NCBI GenBank assembly: GCA_910579835.1
Contig: CAJTWQ010000009.1
Span: 1-49,426, forward strand
Direction: 5' to 3'
DNA from: an uncultured Ruminococcus sp.
Lineage (GTDB): Bacteria; Bacillota; Clostridia; Oscillospirales; Ruminococcaceae
DNA length: 49,426 nt
The notes beneath the pieces are model-generated. The model saw only the letters and a list, made by a program, of their open reading frames with translations, was not told the DNA's origin and searched no databases. Below are positions 41,820 to 49,426 of this stretch, piece after piece. Position 1 is the stretch's first letter, and each line of letters starts with the position of its first letter. The translations under genes and the position numbers were made by a program.

Positions 41820-43013
41820 ATGCTTGTTACAAAAATTCTTTTTATTCTGCTTATAATCATCTGTTCTTTGTTTTATATTCTATATATTCCGGATTTTGCG
41901 CTGGTGCTTCTGGCAGTATTCCTCACTCTGCCGATAATTATGCTCGTAACCGCCGTGATCCTTAAACATTCGGTAAAAGCGGAGCTTTCTGTAAAAGATG
42001 CTGTTGTTCCGAAAAACCATCCGTTTCCGGTTCAGCTCTGCATTACAAATAAAAGCCTTATTCCGGTCGGCAAAGCTGAAGCTCATATTGAATACTACAA
42101 TGTTTTTAGTAATCAAATAACATCCTTTTACCTGAATATGCCGGTTCAGGCCCGGAATTCTCAAAGAGTAACATTTCAGCTCAACTCCAAATTCTGCGGA
42201 ATCATAAAGATCAGAGCGGTAAATATAAAAATTTATGATCCTATGCGCCTGTTCAAATTCAGAACTGGAAAGAATATATGTACAGAAACAGCCGTTATGC
42301 CGGAAATTCATGAAATCAACGGATTTGTGACTACTGTAGACCGTGTAAACGATGAGAGCAGTGTCTTTTCCGAAAATAACCCCGGTGACGATCCCTCTGA
42401 GATCTTTGATCTGCGCGAGTATAATCCGGGGGACAAGCTTAACCGGATCCACTGGAAGCTCAGTTCAAAAAAAGATGAATTTATCGTCAAGGACTACAGT
42501 CTTCCTGTGGATATACCGTCCATAATCTTCCTTGATCTGAAGTGCTATGAGGACTCTGAATATACGCTCCCTGTATTTGATACTCTGATAGAAACTTTTC
42601 TTTCCATTTCACAGCTGATGATTGACAATGAAAGGATTCACAATGTTGTTTTCTACAGCGGCAGACAGAAAGAATTTGTGGAAAAAAGCATTTCATCAGC
42701 CGACGATCTCGCAACTGCCGTAAGGGAAATTATTATATCTTTTAACGACAATCTGTTCTGTCTGAAGCCTGACAGCTATCTGACAGATAATTCCGTAATC
42801 TCACTCTCATCTTTCATATTCATCACATCTGTTCCTGATTCTGCCGTTTTTGAACTTATAAATGAATGTGTAGACGCTGAGATAAAAAACGCGCTGGTTG
42901 TCACAGGTTCTCCGGAAAAAGCCGTTTCTTCCAAATATGAATCCTCTGAAATAAACGTCATTCCGGTAGCGACAGGCAGAATCTCTTCATCAATAAAGGA
43001 TATTGAACTGTAA
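41820..43013 (+). CDS. DUF58 membrane-anchored protein
   Basis: The 397-residue protein has two N-terminal membrane helices (about 4-20 and 26-46), an immunoglobulin-like part with VPKNHPFPVQLCITNKS, and the DUF58 signature FDLREYNPGDKLNRIHWKLSSKKDEFIVKDY followed by a VWA-like C-terminal fold. It is the usual partner of MoxR. The stop overlaps the ATG of the transglutaminase gene by one base (TAATG), so the proteins are translationally coupled. Confidence 0.92.
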   Translation: MLVTKILFILLIIICSLFYILYIPDFALVLLAVFLTLPIIMLVTAVILKHSVKAELSVKDAVVPKNHPFPVQLCITNKSLIPVGKAEAHIEYYNVFSNQITSFYLNMPVQARNSQRVTFQLNSKFCGIIKIRAVNIKIYDPMRLFKFRTGKNICTETAVMPEIHEINGFVTTVDRVNDESSVFSENNPGDDPSEIFDLREYNPGDKLNRIHWKLSSKKDEFIVKDYSLPVDIPSIIFLDLKCYEDSEYTLPVFDTLIETFLSISQLMIDNERIHNVVFYSGRQKEFVEKSISSADDLATAVREIIISFNDNLFCLKPDSYLTDNSVISLSSFIFITSVPDSAVFELINECVDAEIKNALVVTGSPEKAVSSKYESSEINVIPVATGRISSSIKDIEL

Positions 43014-45709
43014 TGAAAAAAACTACAATAAAAAACAGCAACGGTATTACTATATGTGACAGTATCGTAATGTTCGTAAAAAATAAACGTCCGGATCTTA
43101 GACGTTTTGAGTCTGTAATCATTGCGTTTATCGGCTTTATTTCAGTTATAATGTCATTTCTGGGAATGTTCAGCTTTGAATACAATAAAGGTGCAGTTGC
43201 ATCTGCCGTATTATTTTTCTCTGTATTCTATATTACACTGATACTGATCAACCGAAAGGCGCTCTGGATAATAGCCGCATCGCTCCTTATTCTGGCCGGT
43301 GCAGCATTTAAAATGCTGGATGATATTATTGAAGGCTTTAAATTTGTATACAATATTATTTATAAGACTTCCTTTAAAAGCGATATAAATTATTATAAAT
43401 ATTTAGACTTCAGAGACGAAGAACGGGCCACTACTATTCTTTTTATATTTGGCATATGGCTAATCGCATTTGTAATTTACTTTTTTACTATATACCATTC
43501 CAATATGATACTCCCCCTTATAGTGACCTTTCCTATAATTGAAATAGGCTTGTACAACGGCGTTGCAATCCCTGTTTTCTGGGGCACGCTCACTGTCGGC
43601 TACTGGATCGCTATGTTCTGCATGACCTCCACCGATATGGGCGAATATTCCGGCGGTTCCGGAGGATTTGTCCGAAAAGACAACGTATTCTCCCCGAAAC
43701 GCCAAATGAAACTGAAAGTCACGGAAAAATGCGGTATCTTTATTATCACCTCCGTTGTTATCATTTCATCTGTCACTTCATTTATAATTAATATTTCCGG
43801 CTATGAAAGAAGCGATGAACTGAATCGGAAACGGCGTGAACTAAGCGCCGCCTTTGAACAGTTTTCCATTGAAAACCTTGCGGAAAGCCTGTCCAGGATC
43901 ACGGGGGTTTTTGGCCTTTCTTTCAAGTATAATAACAACAAGCTTGGAAGCAAGGATCATATTACCTACAAAAACACTACCGATCTTGAAGTCACCTTTG
44001 ACCGTGCCTATGACGGGGCTGTTTATCTTAAAGATTCCGTCGGAAGCATCTACAAGGAAAACGAATGGCTTGAACTGAGTGACAAAAAATACAATAACGG
44101 GATTTTTGACAGTTTCAAGAGTGATAAGATCTTTCCTCAGGATTTCCCGTGTCTTTTCGCAAAGCTTATAAATCCTAGCATAAATGAACTTACGGTCAAT
44201 ATAAACTCAAAGGTAAAGAAAGAACGCATATTTGCCCCTTATGGCACTGACAACATAGGAGGTCTTTCATATAACCGTGATATGCTCGTATCTTCGATAA
44301 ATAACACAGAAAAAGAATTCAGCTACAGTTTCGTTCCTGTCGATGCCGACTATTACGCCGCTATGCTGACAGAAGACTTTTATTACACTCTTAACAGCTC
44401 CCTTATAACAAATAATGAATGGCAAAGCCTTATAACCGGATTCTGCAATGAAAATGAAATTCCTGCCGACAGCTTCAGCATCGGCATAAAATATTATAAC
44501 AGCAGTACTGACATTCTGTACAGCAACGGTCAGATCGTCATGGCGGCGCTGCTGGAAAACAAGTATAGGGATTTTGTTTATGAAAACTATCTCCAGCTTC
44601 CTGATAATCATAACATGGATGAAATCCGTGAAGAATATTCCGATCTTATCACAAAAGGAAATTCAGCAGCTACAGCTTCCGAAAAGCTTGAATTGCTGAA
44701 TCGGATGAGAGAAAAAATTGCACAGGAAACAAAATATACCCTGTCGCCGGGAAAAACTCCTTCCAACCGTGATTTTGTCAACTATTTTCTTCTTGAAAAT
44801 CAGAAGGGATATTGTATTCACTACGCATCTTCCGGCGTCCTGCTTGCAAGAATGGCTGGAATACCAGCACGCTATGCAACAGGATATGTACTGGTAGCTG
44901 ACGATTTCAACAAAGATTCCGCCAATCCTGACGGAACCTATACTATTGATGTACAGGACAACAGAAGTCATGCATGGGTTGAAATATATCTTGACGGCTT
45001 CGGCTGGGTTCCTTACGAATTTACCGCCGGATATACCGAAAGAACGATCAGGCATAATTCATTATTAAATGAGCCGGATACCACAGAGACAAATAATCCT
45101 TCTGAAACATCGGAAACGGTATCGGCTCCACCCCAGCAAAATCCTGTGCAGACATCCGTTCAGAACAACACAGGCAGCACCACAACAACTACAAAAAATA
45201 ACGGTAACGGAATCGGCAGCGTCACAAACACTATTAAAAGCACTGATTTAACAAAGAGTACTGAAAAGGATGTTCCAGAATTTATAAAATATATTATATA
45301 TGTAATTGCTGCTGCAGTGCTTACAGTGATAATTATATTTATCAGACGTATTATTATCCTCAAAATAAGGCATATCCGATTTACCGGCGGTTCTGCCTCC
45401 GATAGAATAGATAGCATGTATCGTTATTCCGAACATCTCCTGACGATTTTAAAAATAAAAAACGAGAACGGAAATTATACTGATTTTTCAAAAAATGTTG
45501 AGAAGCATATGGGCGGTACCTACTTCCCTGTCGGCAACTTCAAAAAGTTCGTTGATATTGCCCTTATTACCGGATTCAGCAATGCGGAGCCGGATTCAGA
45601 AGACATAGAATTCTGTACTGAATTTGTGAATGATCTTGCCGGAAGCATATATAAAAATTCCAGTATATTACGAAAAATATGGCTGAAAATAGGCAGGGCA
45701 ATTATATAG
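43013..45709 (+). CDS. Membrane transglutaminase-like protein
   Basis: The 898-residue protein has a multi-helix N-terminal membrane domain (about 35-265), an extracellular region, and a transglutaminase core with the catalytic Cys near residue 601 (QKGYCIHYASSGVLLARMAGIPARYATGY) and His near 652 (RSHAWVEIYLDGFGWVPYEF). A Thr/Asn-rich linker (about 690-750) leads to a last membrane helix (about 760-785) and a cytoplasmic tail. Such proteins travel with MoxR and DUF58 and are thought to act on the cell envelope; the substrate is unknown. It has no signal for secretion other than its helices. Confidence 0.9.
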   Translation: MKKTTIKNSNGITICDSIVMFVKNKRPDLRRFESVIIAFIGFISVIMSFLGMFSFEYNKGAVASAVLFFSVFYITLILINRKALWIIAASLLILAGAAFKMLDDIIEGFKFVYNIIYKTSFKSDINYYKYLDFRDEERATTILFIFGIWLIAFVIYFFTIYHSNMILPLIVTFPIIEIGLYNGVAIPVFWGTLTVGYWIAMFCMTSTDMGEYSGGSGGFVRKDNVFSPKRQMKLKVTEKCGIFIITSVVIISSVTSFIINISGYERSDELNRKRRELSAAFEQFSIENLAESLSRITGVFGLSFKYNNNKLGSKDHITYKNTTDLEVTFDRAYDGAVYLKDSVGSIYKENEWLELSDKKYNNGIFDSFKSDKIFPQDFPCLFAKLINPSINELTVNINSKVKKERIFAPYGTDNIGGLSYNRDMLVSSINNTEKEFSYSFVPVDADYYAAMLTEDFYYTLNSSLITNNEWQSLITGFCNENEIPADSFSIGIKYYNSSTDILYSNGQIVMAALLENKYRDFVYENYLQLPDNHNMDEIREEYSDLITKGNSAATASEKLELLNRMREKIAQETKYTLSPGKTPSNRDFVNYFLLENQKGYCIHYASSGVLLARMAGIPARYATGYVLVADDFNKDSANPDGTYTIDVQDNRSHAWVEIYLDGFGWVPYEFTAGYTERTIRHNSLLNEPDTTETNNPSETSETVSAPPQQNPVQTSVQNNTGSTTTTTKNNGNGIGSVTNTIKSTDLTKSTEKDVPEFIKYIIYVIAAAVLTVIIIFIRRIIILKIRHIRFTGGSASDRIDSMYRYSEHLLTILKIKNENGNYTDFSKNVEKHMGGTYFPVGNFKKFVDIALITGFSNAEPDSEDIEFCTEFVNDLAGSIYKNSSILRKIWLKIGRAII

Positions 45710-45722
45710 GAGGTTTATTAAA

Positions 45723-46265
45723 ATGAGTAATAAGGGATATATGACAAAAGGTATTATTCTTACTATAATCGGATTTATAGTAGCGTTTTTTCCTAAAATC
45801 ATCACATATACACTGTATGGTGTATGCATAATTATAGCATTATTATGCGTGATCGAAATTATACAGGGATTCGCTGCAGGAGATGCCGGAACAGTGATCC
45901 CATCTGTTCTAGGAACTGCGGTTCTGATTGCTGCAATTATTTTTCTTCCCAAGATCGTAGCTGTAGGTATCGGATTTATCGGCGGCATTGTAATTGCGGT
46001 TCTTGGTATAACGGAAATCATTAAGGCAGTCAACTCTGCAAACGGAATGATAGGAGGAATTATTGGAGCAATTATGCTGATAATAGGAGGTATATGTATC
46101 TTCAATCCATTCAGTGCCGGAAAAATTGCAAGAATAATTGTTGGTATAGTCATGATGCTCAACGGAATTTTCAATCTGCTTGTAGCTCATGCGATCGCTT
46201 CCAGAAACAAAAATTCATCCTCCGGTGTAATTGATATTACCGGCTTTACGATTGACGACAAATAA
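45723..46265 (+). CDS. DUF308/HdeD-like small membrane protein
   Basis: The 180-residue protein is almost all membrane: about six hydrophobic helices in pairs (GYMTKGIILTIIGFIVAFF, YTLYGVCIIIALLCVIEIIQGF, then VLGTAVLIAAIIFLPKIVAVGIGFIGGIVIAVLGITEIIKA, then a long glycine- and isoleucine-rich pair). The repeated pattern and the TEIIKAVNS and NGIFNLL motifs fit the DUF308 family, whose role is unclear, though some members act in acid stress. AGGAGG precedes the ATG, 13 bases after the transglutaminase gene, so it ends the moxR operon. Confidence 0.8.
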   Translation: MSNKGYMTKGIILTIIGFIVAFFPKIITYTLYGVCIIIALLCVIEIIQGFAAGDAGTVIPSVLGTAVLIAAIIFLPKIVAVGIGFIGGIVIAVLGITEIIKAVNSANGMIGGIIGAIMLIIGGICIFNPFSAGKIARIIVGIVMMLNGIFNLLVAHAIASRNKNSSSGVIDITGFTIDDK

Positions 46266-46345
46266 GAAAATGTGAAGTTATGCATATGAATCTGGTCTAT
46301 TGTATGCGGCTGCATTATCCTTGAAATTTTTTCTGTCAATTTTTA

Positions 46346-46381
46346 TTTAAAGCTCTGCTTTGTTAAAAGCAGAGCTTTAAA
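46346..46381 (+). terminator. Terminator of the moxR operon
   Basis: TTTAAAGCTCTGC and GCAGAGCTTTAAA form a 13-base perfect stem around TTTGTTAAAA. The core AGCTCTGC-n-TTGTTAAAAGCAGAG is nearly identical to the hairpin before cdaA on the other strand. The remainder of the 341-base gap shows no gene. Confidence 0.8.
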
Positions 46382-46501
46382 TTATATCAGAACCTGACAT
46401 CACTGTTTTCGTCGGTTCCGAATGGAGAATATAAATCAAGCAATCTGATATTATATGAATACAATCATTTTTATACAATAAGCTACCTGTTTATCAGCAA
46501 C

Positions 46502-46549
46502 AAAAGCAAAGTACATTTCAGGAAAACTTTTGAAATGTACTTTGCTTTT
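46502..46549. terminator. Long hairpin terminator after the DUF5131 gene
   Basis: AAAAGCAAAGTACATTTCA and TGAAATGTACTTTGCTTTT form a 19-base perfect stem with a 10-base loop. It should end the minus-strand DUF5131 operon and back up the plus-strand moxR operon. Confidence 0.88.
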
Positions 46550-46606
46550 AACTATTTTCTTTACTTCGAACCCAGAACGGGCAATAGTATTTCATTTAGA
46601 GCGCAT

Positions 46607-47425
46607 TCATCTGCATTTCCCACACCAATGACAGCCATTGCAGTTATTTTTTCTTTTACATCTGCGGCATCTTGACTGCATAGGAACATTAGCGTCACTT
46701 GGAGGAAAACTAAGTCCAGAACGCTGTGCCTGCACTCGCTGATAGGCTTTCGGTATCTGATACACTTTGCCATCCTTGATAAATATATTTCCAGTACCGA
46801 TAAAATCGAACCGTACATTTGCAGCTTCACATTGATCATATAGTGATTTTATCCACTCATAACGGCACGGACGCTTACCGTCATAATTTTCTCCGTCCGC
46901 AAGTACCTGTTCAAACTGATTTGTTACAAGATATTGCTCTACATGAATTTCCGACAATATCGGAGCGCACATAAAAGCCTTGTGCTTTGCAGGAATATCC
47001 AGTAAAATCGGCAGTCTTTCATCTGCACGAGCCTGATTTTCCGTTGTCACGCAAAGAATCACATTTTCCCAGCCGTCGCCCCAATCTTCTGGCAAGCATT
47101 CGGCAATACGGTAAGCACGTTTCGTTTGCAGCCAAAATGTCACATCGGAGCGTTTGCGTATCATTTCCCATGCTTCAATCCGCCATTCATCCGCTTCTTC
47201 AAGAAAGAAATCGGATGTCATACAAACATGCAGCATTGTGCCGGATTGAATTTTATATACTCCCTGCCGCGTCTTTTTTAAAGGAAGATTAAAATTTGTT
47301 TTCGTCTTGTAAATCTCACTGCCATTACGGTCACGCTGGGCGTCCAGATAATACATATAGCAGTGCTCACAGCCCTCCGAATATTTGCGGCAGCCGTGCC
47401 AGGGATTCCATATTTCCATTTTCAT
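46607..47425 (-). CDS. DUF5131 family protein (phage Gp37/Gp68-like)
   Basis: The 272-residue protein has the family start NPWHGCRKYSEGCEHCYMYYLD with three cysteines in a CxxxxxxCxxC arrangement, resembling a radical SAM or iron-sulfur site, then VCMTSDFFLEEADEWR, FWLQTKR and VILCVTTENQ. The C-terminus is cysteine-rich (SRCRRCKRKNNCNGCHWCGKC). The family occurs in phages and bacteria and its activity is not established. Its ATG overlaps the sfsA stop by 4 bases (ATGA), so it is the last gene of the yunG-sfsA-DUF5131 operon. No phage genes adjoin it. Confidence 0.85.
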   Translation of the reverse strand: MKMEIWNPWHGCRKYSEGCEHCYMYYLDAQRDRNGSEIYKTKTNFNLPLKKTRQGVYKIQSGTMLHVCMTSDFFLEEADEWRIEAWEMIRKRSDVTFWLQTKRAYRIAECLPEDWGDGWENVILCVTTENQARADERLPILLDIPAKHKAFMCAPILSEIHVEQYLVTNQFEQVLADGENYDGKRPCRYEWIKSLYDQCEAANVRFDFIGTGNIFIKDGKVYQIPKAYQRVQAQRSGLSFPPSDANVPMQSRCRRCKRKNNCNGCHWCGKCR

Positions 47426-48141
47426 TCACCATATAGCCTTATTGGCACAGTCTCTGCAATTGCCAGACTGCCGGGAGTCACTTTGCACTCATAAGAAAGT
47501 ATATGGACTCCATTTTCAGCCGCATACCTCAAAGCATCCCCAAAAGCCTTATGTGTCGCATCATTTGGTGTAAAAACATGTATTCCCTGCATTTGAATGA
47601 CAAACAAAATATACGCATGATAATCGTTTTCCGCTGCTTTGATAAGTTCATAAACATGCTTTATGCCTCTTTCGGTAGGTGCATCGGGAAATGACGCAGC
47701 ACCATCATTTTCAAGGGTTACTCCTTTTACTTCCACAAATCCTTTTTCGCCGTTTACATCTTCAACATAGAAATCAAAACGTGAATCGCCATAAACTGTT
47801 TCCGAACGAATGATATTCAGATCTGACATTCCCAGAAGTTGGATTTTACCGTTTTTCAGCGCTTCAAAAGCAACTTTATTCGGAGCTTGAGAATCCATAT
47901 TTATCAGCAAACTGTCCTTTTCTACTGCAACCAAATCATAAAACAGCTTACGTTTTCCCATACGGTAACTAAAATCCTCAAGATATACTGTTGTATCAGG
48001 CACAAGTAGTTCACGGCATCTTCCAGTATTTTTTACATGGACCGAAACTTCCTCACCGTTCAAATTCACAATCGCTATAAAGCGATTAGGACGGGAAATG
48101 AATTTAGCGGAAATTATCTTATCATACCTCACGCTTAACAT
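47422..48141 (-). CDS. sfsA: SfsA family protein
   Basis: The 239-residue protein matches SfsA: SRPNRFIAIVNLNGEEVSVHVKNTGRCRELL, the SDLNIIRSETVYGDSRFDFYVE segment, GFVEVKGVTLENDGAASFPDAPTERGIKHV, and HAYILFVIQMQG. SfsA has been called a sugar fermentation stimulation protein, and an endonuclease-like fold (the VEVKG motif) has been noted; its real role is unclear. The ATG at 48141 overlaps the preceding gene by 20 bases; a GTG at 48132 with better spacing from GGAG is an alternative start. Confidence 0.93.
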   Translation of the reverse strand: MLSVRYDKIISAKFISRPNRFIAIVNLNGEEVSVHVKNTGRCRELLVPDTTVYLEDFSYRMGKRKLFYDLVAVEKDSLLINMDSQAPNKVAFEALKNGKIQLLGMSDLNIIRSETVYGDSRFDFYVEDVNGEKGFVEVKGVTLENDGAASFPDAPTERGIKHVYELIKAAENDYHAYILFVIQMQGIHVFTPNDATHKAFGDALRYAAENGVHILSYECKVTPGSLAIAETVPIRLYGE

Positions 48142-48562
48142 ACTCCAACAGTGCTTTTTTCAGCAACTCATATCGCAAGCGTTTTTCTTCCTTTGCAAAG
48201 TGCTCCTCGCGAAACTGTTCAGAATTATTATCATAAATCAGCTTTTCATCGCCAAACTGTTCGCTCGTAAGGTCAAAAACACAATTGCCAATCACGTTAT
48301 AACAATGATAATTTCCACCATCACGCAGTATGCCGAAGACTTTTCCGCCAAAAATATCCTGTGCAAGAAATGCAGTAATCGAACACTGCCCCAAAGTCTT
48401 ATTATTTGAAGTCCATCTGTCTCTCATTCTCGGAGCGCAGGTTTCCGCACACCATATATTCGATAGTACATCATATAGATCTCTCGGAGAATTTATTGAC
48501 GGATAACCACTGTTTATCGGTTTAACAACTGCTGTTTTCCAGCCATAAAAATTATAATTCAT
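48122..48562 (-). CDS. YunG-like protein
   Basis: The 146-residue protein contains NIWCAETCAPRMRDRWTSNNKTLGQCSITAFLAQDIFGGKVFG, then NYHCYNVIGNCVFDLTSEQFGDE, which is the pattern of the YunG family (a conserved Cys in a GQC motif, HxxN and D-LT-QF). The Cys and His spacing resembles a papain-like fold, but catalytic activity is not shown. AGGAGG precedes the ATG. It begins the operon with sfsA and DUF5131; no good promoter was found in the 120-base gap before it, so it may be co-transcribed with the barstar gene. Confidence 0.7.
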   Translation of the reverse strand: MNYNFYGWKTAVVKPINSGYPSINSPRDLYDVLSNIWCAETCAPRMRDRWTSNNKTLGQCSITAFLAQDIFGGKVFGILRDGGNYHCYNVIGNCVFDLTSEQFGDEKLIYDNNSEQFREEHFAKEEKRLRYELLKKALLEYVKREV

Positions 48563-48682
48563 ACTGTCCTCCTAAATAATAATTTTGTAAAAATCCTAAA
48601 TGTCTGTCTTTTCTTCTCAATAATAAAATTCTCCATACGATGAGAGTACAGATAATGTGAAAATATCCCAAACAGATTTTCG

Positions 48683-49191
48683 TCAACTAATAATAATCCT
48701 ATAGTGATCCTGAATCGTATTGGCATGTTTATAATACTGTTTCATTTTTTCAAGGATCCCTATAAGCTTAACACAATATGGAGCCATATCCTTTGGAAGC
48801 GAATTATATCCTTTAGCATGTACAACGGTATAATCCTCAGGCGCAAATAAAAGATCCCAGAAAGCACTCCAATTTCTCCCATACCATTCGGGAAAATTAA
48901 AAGTTTCCTTTATTGTTTCATGTAAAGCATACATGGTTTTGCACCCAGTGAGGTCAAGTGTTATAATATACGGTTTATCTGTTAATTCATAATATTCCTC
49001 CCATACTATTTCATAAAACGTTAAATAACGGTCATATGTAACAAAGATCAAACCGTCATTTGACCATACCACTCTATGTTTGTTTCTTTTCCCAGGTGTA
49101 TAATTTATATCCGCTTCATACCAAATTCTTCCGGATTTTTCCGGAAAATCTCTGTTAATACATAACCTTCCGTGTAAATTTTTTTATACAT
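48683..49191 (-). CDS. Barnase C-terminal fragment fused to barstar, joined through an A7 frameshift site
   Basis: ATG at 49191 follows AAAGGAG by 6 bases and opens MYKK, then reaches AAAAAAA (49179-49185). Only a -1 shift there continues into the long frame ending at 48683. That frame reads KSGRIWYEADINYTPGKRN, closely matching the second half of barnase (GRTWREADINYTSGFRN), then WSNDGLIFVTYDRYLTF where barnase has WLIYKTTDHYQTF. The catalytic Glu and Arg are kept, but His102 is Arg, and the first half of barnase with Lys27 is missing. From residue about 75 the protein is barstar: ITLDLTGCKTMYALHETIKETFNFPEWYGRNWSAFWDLL. The RNase part should be inactive and the barstar part may bind RNases. 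The shift could be programmed, slippage, a mutation, or a sequence error. Confidence 0.75.
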
Positions 49192-49342
49192 GCCATTCTC
49201 CTTTAATTTATTGAAGTAAAATAAATCTACTTCTATAATTGGGCTAAAACAGCACTTTTTCAGAAAACCATTAATTATAAAAAATATTTTTTATTTCTGA
49301 TTTTATATAAATACTATAGCTTTGAAATTGCAATAAAACAAA

Positions 49343-49369
49343 AAATCCTTTGCCGTTGACAAAGGATTT
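49343..49369 (-). terminator. Terminator after the tRNA
   Basis: On the minus strand AAATCCTTTG and CAAAGGATTT form a ten-base perfect stem followed by TTTTG. It lies immediately after the tRNA CCA end. The remaining 150 bases before the barnase-barstar gene are AT-rich, with a TATAAT at about 49274-49279 but no matching -35. Confidence 0.9.
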
Positions 49370-49371
49370 AC

Positions 49372-49426
49372 TGGTGGACCATCAGGGACTCGAACCCCGG
49401 ACCGACCGGTTATGAGCCGGGAGCTC
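49372..49426 (-). tRNA. tRNA with CAT anticodon (Met or Ile2), 3' part only
   Basis: On the minus strand the sequence runs from the end of the D arm through an anticodon stem CCGG-CTCATAA-CCGG, a T arm with GGTTCGAGTCC, and the acceptor end GATGGTCCACCA with encoded CCA. The anticodon is CAT. The 5' half is outside the window, so elongator tRNA-Met cannot be told from lysidine-modified tRNA-Ile2; the initiator is unlikely because the anticodon stem lacks three G-C pairs in the usual order. Confidence 0.93.

Noticed and set aside
46607..49191. Prophage or defence island based on DUF5131 and barstar
   Set aside because: No integrase, phage structural gene, methylase or nuclease effector was seen; the neighbours sfsA and yunG are ordinary chromosomal genes.

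Overview
The window looks like a chromosomal segment of a Ruminococcus-like anaerobe (Clostridia, Oscillospiraceae/Ruminococcaceae). This rests on two secreted proteins with dockerin modules and long threonine linkers, the Firmicutes order rplS-lepB-ylqF-rnhB-yraN, a lysine riboswitch on a dap operon, and strong purine-rich ribosome binding sites with regular TTGACA/TATAAT-type promoters. Most of the window is housekeeping. No prophage, complete insertion sequence, CRISPR array or rRNA was seen.

Layout. 1-4625 (minus): queA, a stand-alone PAS protein, tgt, a HAD phosphatase and a SUFU-domain protein form one tight tRNA-queuine-type operon. 4667-8567 (plus): a promoter, lysine riboswitch and terminator control asd-dapA-dapB and a hotdog thioesterase (lysine/diaminopimelate synthesis). 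8617-14862: a ClpC-like ATPase (minus), a 50-residue Cys/Gly-rich membrane miniprotein (plus), and tig-clpP-clpX (minus), making a proteostasis block. 14963-20991 (minus): rplS, two signal peptidases I, ylqF, rnhB, yraN, thrC and a metallophosphoesterase. 21232-24328 (minus): DUF896, cdd, a large radical SAM protein and its DUF2344 partner. 24420-31537 (plus): an SDR reductase, an LtaS-like membrane sulfatase, gltX and an unusual MetRS-like synthetase. 31602-35406 (minus): two dockerin proteins. 35637-37897 (minus): cdaA-cdaR (c-di-AMP synthesis) behind a structured leader. 38233-40349 (minus): a cysteine desulfurase-like enzyme with a DUF3343 partner, and a flavin reductase. 40598-46265 (plus): MoxR, DUF58, transglutaminase and a DUF308-type membrane protein. 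46607-49191 (minus): DUF5131, SfsA, a YunG-like protein and a barnase-fragment/barstar fusion. A partial CAT-anticodon tRNA closes the window.

The least ordinary signals are these. First, a reading frame at 48683-49191 joins the C-terminal half of barnase, with its catalytic His replaced, to a complete barstar; it is reachable from its ribosome binding site only through a -1 shift at an A7 run. Second, a family of short elements with inverted terminal repeats recurs: 191 bp in the moxR leader, a shorter copy after the dap operon, and arms in other leaders. Third, the MetRS-like synthetase has a degenerate KMSKS loop and an approximately 60-residue insertion. Fourth, a long structured leader ends in a terminator-like hairpin immediately before cdaA. 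All calls come from reading the sequence; no database search was run.
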